Below are positions 56,216 through 64,000 of a stretch of DNA of 64,000 bases, one piece after another. The DNA comes from Ophiodon elongatus. Its lineage: Eukaryota; Chordata; Actinopteri; Perciformes; Hexagrammidae. Made by a program: the position numbers and the translations under genes. Positions within the stretch are counted from its first letter, which is position 1. Every line of letters starts with the position of its first letter. Below the pieces are notes generated by a model, which did not search any database, had not been told where the DNA came from, and was given only the letters and a program-made list of their open reading frames with translations. The DNA lies in contig JACSYO010001003.1 in assembly GCA_016806645.1 (NCBI GenBank), positions 236,001 through 300,000 on the forward strand. Reading direction: 5' to 3'.

Positions 56216-58500
56216 AATAAGTAACGAATGACAAACATTGAAATGACTCAAATTGTGTGTTTGTGCGAGCGTGATACGAGGCGGCTATGAAACTTATTTA
56301 TGAAACATAATTCAGAACCGTCGACATTCAACGTAGAAACGTACAATGACATTATTGTTTTCTGGCAGTTTTATAATTTGTCTGGTTTCTGTTCAGCTGA
56401 TGAAGAAACTCCAATATTCTCTCTTTTAGCTCTGTTTCTGTTCTCCACCCACTCCTGAGGGATATATCGTATATTTTTTCTTTCTGTATCTGTCATTGTG
56501 TGAGCGACTGATCAACGAAACCTCCTCCGAACGTTAGCTAGCTTCTTTGCTATGTTTATTTATTATCAGAAAGGAATACAGTTATATGAAGGTCGGGGAA
56601 AATGAAAGAAAAATAAATATGTAAGATGCCAACTCAAGGGTCGCTACGACTTCGGCTTCACCTTCTTTCAGTTCAGACCTGGCTGTTATTAATGTATTGC
56701 ATATTTGAGCATCAACATCTCTGGTGGACTAATGCATTTTAATATTTTAAAATCCAATTTATGCATTTTCTTTCGAATTAAAGATTGAATAATTGAAGTA
56801 AATCTTTAAATAATTGAGGGGCTGCTCGGGAAGCTGAGGTCAGCAGGATGAGGCCACCGGCCGGTAATACGAACATCTGTAGTGCGAAGTTAAAACATTC
56901 TGCAGCGTGTTGAACAAGAGGAGATTCTCCAGTCTGAAGATCTGCTGGTGAGAAAGGGGAGTTCATGGATGTCCTCACCGAGGAGCCTGGTGGTGCAGTC
57001 AGACTCTGGGTGGGAAGCCGGTGAGGGATCACGTCCTTGTGGCTGTGCTTCTGCTTTGGGCAGAGGGAAACTTAAACATGAAATACATTTCATTTAAAGC
57101 CGCTACAGCAGATTTATTTACACACCTAGCAGACACAGAGCAACGTGAGCTTTCAGGTCGGGTCTCAGGTCAGCGGATAATTATAACAATGTTTGCTTTA
57201 TTTTAGCTCTGTGTTTAGTTTCCACCAACTCCGCAGGGAAATATGTTTGTAGCAGCTCGATGCTCCACGATGTCCAGCAGCTCGTCTCCAGATGTGTCTG
57301 CTGATGACAACATGAGCACTTACATATCACCATGAAACTTCCTCAGTTGATTACTTACATTAAAACAATGTTTTCAGAAATAACTGCAAAATGCGAATGA
57401 GTCATTATCTTATTAAATATGTGCTAACTGGCACACACACAATTTTGGATACCTCCATAAATCAGAAAATATAGCCATAAAAAGAAAAATATTTCTCAAT
57501 GTTTTTATTAATAAATGACGTGTGAACAAACCCCTCTGTAGAAAGCTCCAGAATGTCTTCCAGAAGTAAAGAGTAAAGTTTGGTGATGTAAGAGCTACTG
57601 AAGTGGAGATTTCTGGATCAGAGTCTGAGAACAAACTCATTTATTAAAGAGATGTTTAGTTAAATTACAGACATGAAGAAGACTCTACAGGTGAAGAGGG
57701 TCAAAACATTAATGAGTAGATATCACCATGAAACTTCACCAGCTCATCACTCACATTAAGAGGAGGAGTTATTGGATTACAAGTTTTATTAAATGTTATG
57801 TTTAAATATGCAAATGAGGCCAAATCGAATGGTGACTATTGGTGAATTTAGGAGAAATCTACAGACGCAAACAGACAAAGTAGTAAAATAAAGAACTAAA
57901 TGTGTATTTTGGATGTTTTCTCTCCACTCGTCTGAAAGAAGACAGCCAACAATCCAAAAATGTTTCTACATGTTTGTTTGTGTTTTCTCTCCTTCATGGA
58001 TTAATTGTGACTTGCTGCCTGCTGATGTTCTTGTTGGTGAAATCACGCCGTGTCCGACCCATCAGCACTGAGCACCGTGCTTCTTCACATCGACACGCAG
58101 GAGGAGCGGCGTGGCCCCGTGACATCACAGGGATTCACCTCGCAGCATCACAGCCATCCCTGATAGGAGCGTCTTCACCGCCTCCTCTGCATCGCGGCTC
58201 CCTCCACCCGCCCAGGAGTCGACCTCTGGACCGCCTGGGAGGCCATCGAGAGCCGGCGAGCTCCAGACTAAGACGGAAATCTCTGTATTGTTTTACACAC
58301 ACATGAATAAAATGCACATTCCCTTCTGTTCGGCCACGTTGCTTTTATTATTAAATGAAGCCTTTTACAAAAACAAATATTTGCATTTGCAGTGATTATA
58401 TTTGTGAGGCAACAGACGGTGACATAGCAAACAGCTCGTCATGCTGTGATAAGAAACAACGCTCATTCCTTTATTACCAACCAATCAGTCCCTCTAGTCC
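56216..58500. other. Long stretch without recognised genes
   Basis: No gene I can name. A GC-rich piece at about 58,045-58,280 is followed by AATAAA at 58,306 and could be a terminal exon, but the reading frame is undecidable by eye. Confidence 0.35.
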
Positions 58501-58505
58501 ACAAA

Positions 58506-59090
58506 GTAGAGCCCAGACCCCCAGAGGAGCCTCCAGACCCCCAGAGGAGCCTCCAAACCCCTCAGAGGACACCCCAGACCCCCAGAGGAGCCTTCAGACC
58601 CTCAGAGGAGCCTCCAGACCCCCAGAGGAGCCTCCAGACCCCTCAGAGGACACCCCAGACCCCAAGAGGAGCCTCCAGACCCTCAGAGGACACCCCAGAC
58701 CCGCAGAGGAGCCTCCAGACCCCCAGAGGAGCCCCCAGACCCCCAGAGGAGCCTCCAGACCCTCAGAGGATCCTCCAGACCCCCAGAGGAGCCCCCAGAC
58801 CCCTCAGAGGAGCCTCCAGACCCTCAGAGGATCCTCCAGACCCCCAGAGGAGCCCCCAGACCCCTCAGAGGAGCCTCCAGACCCCCAGAGGAGCCTCCAG
58901 ACCCCTCAGAGGAGCCTCCAGACCCCCAGAGGAGCCTCCAGACCCCCAGAGGAGCCTCCAGACCCTCAGAGGAGCCTCCAGACCCCCAGAGGAGCCCCCA
59001 GACCATCAGAGGAGCCTCCAGACCCCCAGAGGAGCCCCCAGACCCCCAGAGGAGCCCCCAGACCCCCAGAGGAGCCCCCAGACCCTGAGG
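58506..59090. repeat. 20-bp minisatellite, about 29 copies
   Basis: Units of CAGACCCCCAGAGGAGCCTC with CCC/CCT and GAGCCT/GACACC/GATCCT variants. G-poor to C-rich strand bias. Its Pro/Glu-rich open frame is a by-product of the 20-bp period. Confidence 0.96.
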
Positions 59091-62000
59091 GGAAGTCTTT
59101 GATGATGTTGTCTGGGAATGTGGGAGATTTAACGCCCTGAGTTTACGCTCTGCGAGCTCACACACAACTGCAAATGGGTTTGAAGGTTAAATCTCACAAT
59201 GTTTTATTGGTATTTATAAAAAAATATAAAAAAAAAAAAAAAAACATTGTTAAATGAAAACGTTTTTATTTCTACTGTTAGACAAGAGTCAATAAATCCA
59301 TGGAATTGTGTGGCTTTAAAAGAGCTTGTAAACCATCACGTTGGGAGATAAAAACCTGCAGAAATGTAACTGACGAGATTAATGATTAAATGTGGATGTG
59401 TATTTTTATTTATTTTTTACTATCTAAAATCCTGCCTCCAGTTTTGCTCCCGAGTAGTAAAAATAAATAATTGTGCATTCAGTTTATCACGTTTACTCAC
59501 CTTATTATTTCAGTCCTCAGACCTAAAAGTGGTTATAGGTTTAGGCAGATTTAAGAAAATGACTCTACTTCTCTCTTGATTTATTCCCTCAGTAAACATT
59601 GTAAACATGAGTTTATGTCTCAATCTCTAGTTTCAAGTCTTCTTCAATACAGCATGATGTTCATTTAGTAAATTATGGTCATTTAGAGTCAAACAGACCA
59701 TAAAGCAGGGGATGCTTTAGGGGCGGGGCTACAAGGTGATTGACAGGTCGACACCACGGCGTTGTCCGGTCTGGGAGTTGTCCGTGTTCTGGTCTTAGAA
59801 CTTTAACCCTTTCAGTGTGTTTTCCCTTCATGAAAGTTAATTGTAACATTTTGGTTGCCTTAAAAATGTCTTTGCTCAGCTTTCGGTTGAACATAGCTCC
59901 GCCTTCTCGGGTCACTTCTGGTTGCATAAAGCCAAAAAAACAAGATGGAGCTCGTTACAATAATAAACTGTGGCTCAAGGTTAGGGGACGATCTTAGTCT
60001 TTGTCTAAAGACGCCAACGTTTACTGTCGACAATCACGTTTTTGGGGATTCTATGAAACAACTGACCATCAGCAAAGGTTTCAGGGAGGTTCTGAACGCC
60101 TGGTATTTGTATGTTGGATGCTTTCACCAGCTGAGCCTTCAGCCCAGAAGTTGACCTTTTATAATGTGACCAGCACCCTCCCTCCAGTGAAGGACTCGAG
60201 GAGGATGTGGAGGCCTTTCGGGCCTGAAGAAGGCTGGAGAAGTTATTGATCCTACCTGTTTAAAACGTGACATTTTAAAATGGATAATGTGTAACCAGTG
60301 CTGTTGTGCTCATTGATTTGGTTAACGATGCATCACTACAGCAGGCTTACCAAAGTAAGTGATTGGTCCCCCTGTATTAGAGTGGTAAACAGTATCCAAT
60401 ATTATATTTTGTCTTATTCTGCTTTATTAAAACTGGGATTGTATTTCTGTCGCTCCGATCAGTTCTGATGACATCATATTCAGAGTTAGTCGGTGAGATC
60501 TCGGAACGGCGTTGTGAAGACGCCCAGTACGAGCTGTCGTTCTGCCCACTGACTTCCACAACGCCCGTCAGCTGAAGGTAAATCAACATCTCCCTCCGGT
60601 GAGCAGTCACACCCCCGACGACACAAAGTAATACGTCTTGAGATAATTGGTCTTGAAAACATAACATCCCACACGAGCTGAAGCCGATCAATACATTGAT
60701 TGTCGGTGACGCACTTTCTCCCTTTTTTGGGCACAAGTGTCGAGTCTGTGCGACATTAACAGCTGAGGGGAACACGGGTGAGGAGGCAGCAGATCTACGG
60801 CACCATGACGGAGCCTGTTGGGGGATTTATGCATAAAGCAGCCGATCTCACCCAATGGCATGTGAATGTCACAATAATCTGTTTATTTAACGGCATCTCG
60901 ATCTCTGTGTGTGGTGTTACGTGGTGTAGTCTGAACTGACTGCAGTGTGAAGGCATAGGAATGTGTTTGATCAGAGACTACTTATGAGTCTACTTATGGT
61001 TGGTTGGAGGTGGATGGCTCAAACAAACACAGGACTTTCAATCAGGAGACCAGTGTTCATGTCCCTCAATGTTTATTTTCTGTACTTATGTTTACGTTTT
61101 ACCTCAATTTAATATTTAAGCTCCAACAAGTGTTTTTGTTGCCTAAAACTACACATATTTCATGGTAAAGGGGCGTAAAATGACACGCAAAAAAACTAAA
61201 GTAAATTATTGTGACATGACATCTTTAAAATGTCGTGCTATTTATAGGCCGTCCCATGAGAGCAATAGGAAAACAGAAACGTGTCCCAGAGTGGATTTTA
61301 AATAAGAATTTCTGCGTCTTTTAAAGTTTATTTCAAGATGCTCGAGAGGCTGAGCAGCATTGGCAAACCTCTTTAGAATATGGAATAGCAATCACACCGG
61401 CTTTTCATCAATCCAATAGATTTATTTTCTCTGAGAATCAAACTTGGTAGCGTGGACCCAGTGGGAGCTCGGAGTGATAGCTCAGCGTTAATCACCCTTA
61501 TGCCTCTTCTCCCCAGAGGAAGTGCAGGCTGCTCAATATTCCAAATATAAATCCCATTATTGGCTCGCTGTGAAGTATCTGGATTGGCTGCATACATTAC
61601 AGCAGTTCAACTCGTGCTGTCCCTGGTTTATATTCCTTTTATAATCCTTCAGATTTACATGAAGTCAAAGCCCATTTTTTGTCTGCAAAAGCCTTTTTCA
61701 TTTGCATTTTTTTTTTTGTTGCTGTTAAATGTATTTACATTTAGTCATTTCTACTTTATTTCCCGTTTTTTATAGAAAGGCGTAAGGTGTAAGTGAAACA
61801 GGGATTTCTGGGTTCTGTTCCAGAAGTCAGACGGACTCATTAAAAACCCCGTTGACATGTGTAACACTTCTCATAACCAAAGACTCCTTTTCCATCCGTA
61901 TGTCGTGTGTCTCTCTCCGTATGTGTATTGAATGCTTCTGTTTCTAAGCTGCCTTTCTCACACACCATTCTACTGTAGTAGTAAGTCTTATTGACTGACT

Positions 62001-63930
62001 TCTTTAATAAAACAATGGACGTTTGTTTGGCTGGACCTGTAGAGTTAAACTGTTATAAGGACTGAAATCTAACGTATCACGACTTTAATATTCTGCTTTC
62101 TTGTTATTCTTGACTATTCTTGACTTATATTCAGTCTCGTGACTCTGAAGTCAAACGCTGCCTCTTCGATGAACTCCCCTCGTCTGAGGCCCACTGAGAG
62201 GTCCTCCATGTGTGAGCCTTTTTCAGAAGTGACTGCCAACTGATGGAGGAATGAATGCTCGATGTCAAGGCCGCCGTACAAAAACAACCCACTCGTTTCA
62301 GTAATTGAGTTGTCAGCCACTTTCCAGCCGTTATGAATTGTGCACAAATGTTACCAATGTCTCTGGAGAGCGTCCTCGACTGAGTCCCGTGAACTCTTTG
62401 ATTCATACGTTGAGGGGGAGGTGTTGGTGCACATGGATGGAGCTCAGATGAGTAGGCCGGACAGACGGGGAGGTGAATGATTGCTGCTGCTATTATTTTC
62501 CATGTGCGATCGAGGATAGAAAGATAAGTCATGTTACTGAGAGAAAAACCCAGCTGAACACGTTTAAGAGCTGAAGCCATCGGAACAGGAGAGGTCTTGT
62601 TGTTGTTCCTCTCCGATGCAGCTGGCTGGTTCAAGCTGCTGCATCTGTCCATTTATTACTACTTCCCACTTCCTGTTGGTGCGTGTGCGTGGGTGGAAGC
62701 ATAGTCGGCGGTGTGTAGTATGCGCGGTGGCGAGGTGTGTGTAGAGCGTTTCATTCATTGTGCACATGGAAACAAAATGTAAAAAAAAAAAAACTGCGAA
62801 ACTGCGGTTGTGACGTATTGAAGCCGCTGATCTGATCTGTGATAACGAAGAGGAAACGAGACGCGTACAGGAAGCAAAACAACAATGGAGCCCCGAACCC
62901 AGCCACCACAGGGACCGAGGACCTCCAGAGACACAGCCAGAGATCTCCTTCCTCTCTCGTAGCAGGTGTCACAGGAAACTCACTGACTCGTGACCTTCTG
63001 ACCTTTTAGCCTGAGCGTCACATCTCACAAACCTCACGTCTCCCCGTGTCACGAGGGTTTTGATGCTGCAAACTGCTGTTTTCTTCTCATCACCTGGGCG
63101 GTTAGACGCCACCTGCATGAGTCCGAGCCCACACAGATCGGGTGGGATGAACGGGGTCACTCAGGGGCAACGGGGCAACTGTAGGTTTTTGTTCAGATTT
63201 ACCTTCATTTTCTCATTGGCCACAGGCTGGATGAGGTCCTGCCAGTGTTCAGTCCCTGAGGTCTTGTTTTGGAACCACATCTTTGGTTTCGTCTCGTTCT
63301 CAGACAAAGAAGAATCTTGATTTTACATCAAGACCACAGAAGCAGGGACACCGCCACGTTTTCTGTGAATTGTCTGATTTATTTAACATAATTACTGTGA
63401 TTGCTTATAGAAAAGTAAGGAATATTCACCTCTGCACTGCCTTTTCATTCATTTATCAAGACATTTCTCATAATTAACTTACTCATACACACGTATATAA
63501 AGCAATAAAAGAGTTTTTCAGATCAGTTTGAGGAGTGTCTATGGTTTACACGTCCCCCACTGCGTGTGGTTTGAGAACCCAGCACTTCCAGTAAAAAAAA
63601 TAACCCAGGCAGCAATTTCGTTGCCCATCACAACATATGTGGTGAAATACTTCTTACTTAAACTATCATTTCTAGGAGACAGGGTTGGCATGAGACTTGT
63701 AATTGAGTTCTTCTTCCGAGCTGGAGTGTAACGGGGACGTCCAGACGAAACAATCTGCTGTTGATCACAAAAGAGGCGCAAACACATCGTGCTTTGTTTC
63801 CTGTTCTCCTCAAATGAAGCCGAGGTCATTAGTTCTTTAACTCTCAGTCACATGTGTCTGATATTCTAGTTACATCCGTGGTGTGTGGCGGCAGGGACGG
63901 GGCCCCAGAGCGCCATAGTTACTAGTTATG
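59091..63930. other. Long stretch without recognised genes
   Basis: 4.8 kb with no gene, RNA or clear transposon. Poly-A runs lie at 59,218-59,244 and 62,780-62,791. The segment 61,380-61,630 looks like well-kept unique sequence. Confidence 0.35.
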
Positions 63931-63932
63931 AA

Positions 63933-64000
63933 CACACACACACACACACGCACACACGCACACGCACACACACACGCACACACGCACACGCACACACACA
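63933..64000. repeat. CA / CACG microsatellite at the window edge
   Basis: ACACAC with GCACAC variants, running off the right end. Confidence 0.95.

Noticed and set aside
57902..58306. Possible terminal exon followed by AATAAA
   Set aside because: Two frames are equally plausible and neither resembles a known protein. The poly(A) hexamer alone is common by chance in AT-rich DNA.
58355..59140. 261-residue Pro/Arg-rich open frame
   Set aside because: A by-product of the 20-bp minisatellite, which stays open in all frames and reads as the same 20-residue repeat.
62131..62652. 173-residue minus-strand open frame
   Set aside because: No recognisable domain, composition like the surrounding non-coding DNA, and no splice or promoter support.

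Overview
The window looks like nuclear DNA from a ray-finned (teleost) fish, probably a percomorph. It holds intron-containing gamma-crystallin genes of the fish-specific methionine-rich M class. It also holds fish-type LINEs, LTR elements and very abundant CA, GA and minisatellite repeats. No bacterial or phage features and no CRISPR are present.

The gene content is a lens gamma-crystallin cluster in the left half (3.2-34.3 kb). Six gamma-M-type genes (called A to F here) lie on the minus strand, with start codons near 3,921, 10,806, 15,489, 21,131, 24,413 and 27,790. Two gamma-S-like genes (G and H) lie on the plus strand, starting near 29,565 and 33,547. Every gene has the classic three-exon layout: a tiny exon 1 coding for the N-terminus, exon 2 (about 243 bp) coding for Greek-key motifs 1-2, and exon 3 (about 273-282 bp) coding for motifs 3-4. 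Both introns are phase 0. Each gene has a TATA box. Six of the eight (A-E and G) have an upstream Maf-type half-site, and in four M genes a SOX-like site sits at fixed spacing between the two. A decayed piece of an M-type third exon lies just downstream of gene D.

Repeats between the genes: the far left end is the 3' part of a broken endogenous retrovirus (integrase remnant, polypurine tract, complete LTR), followed by a LINE endonuclease fragment. Between A and B is a dispersed teleost repeat with a 1.15-kb partial tandem duplication. Between C and D are a clean solo LTR (5-bp target duplication) and a LINE reverse-transcriptase relic carrying a 53-bp tandem expansion. Between G and H is a 5'-truncated L1-like LINE with a 17-bp target duplication and an internal minisatellite.

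The right half (34.3-64 kb) contains no gene I can recognise. It is dominated by simple repeats and minisatellites: 14-bp, GGGAGA-type, CA, ATC/ACC, GC-rich 12-bp, 50-bp, 34-bp with higher-order structure, and 20-bp arrays. LINE 3' fragments (50.1-51.4 kb) and other dispersed repeats are interspersed. It could be intergenic or intronic.

The crystallins act together as bulk structural proteins of the lens fibre-cell cytoplasm. The shared promoter layout suggests co-regulated, lens-specific expression. All identity figures are hand counts from the sequence.
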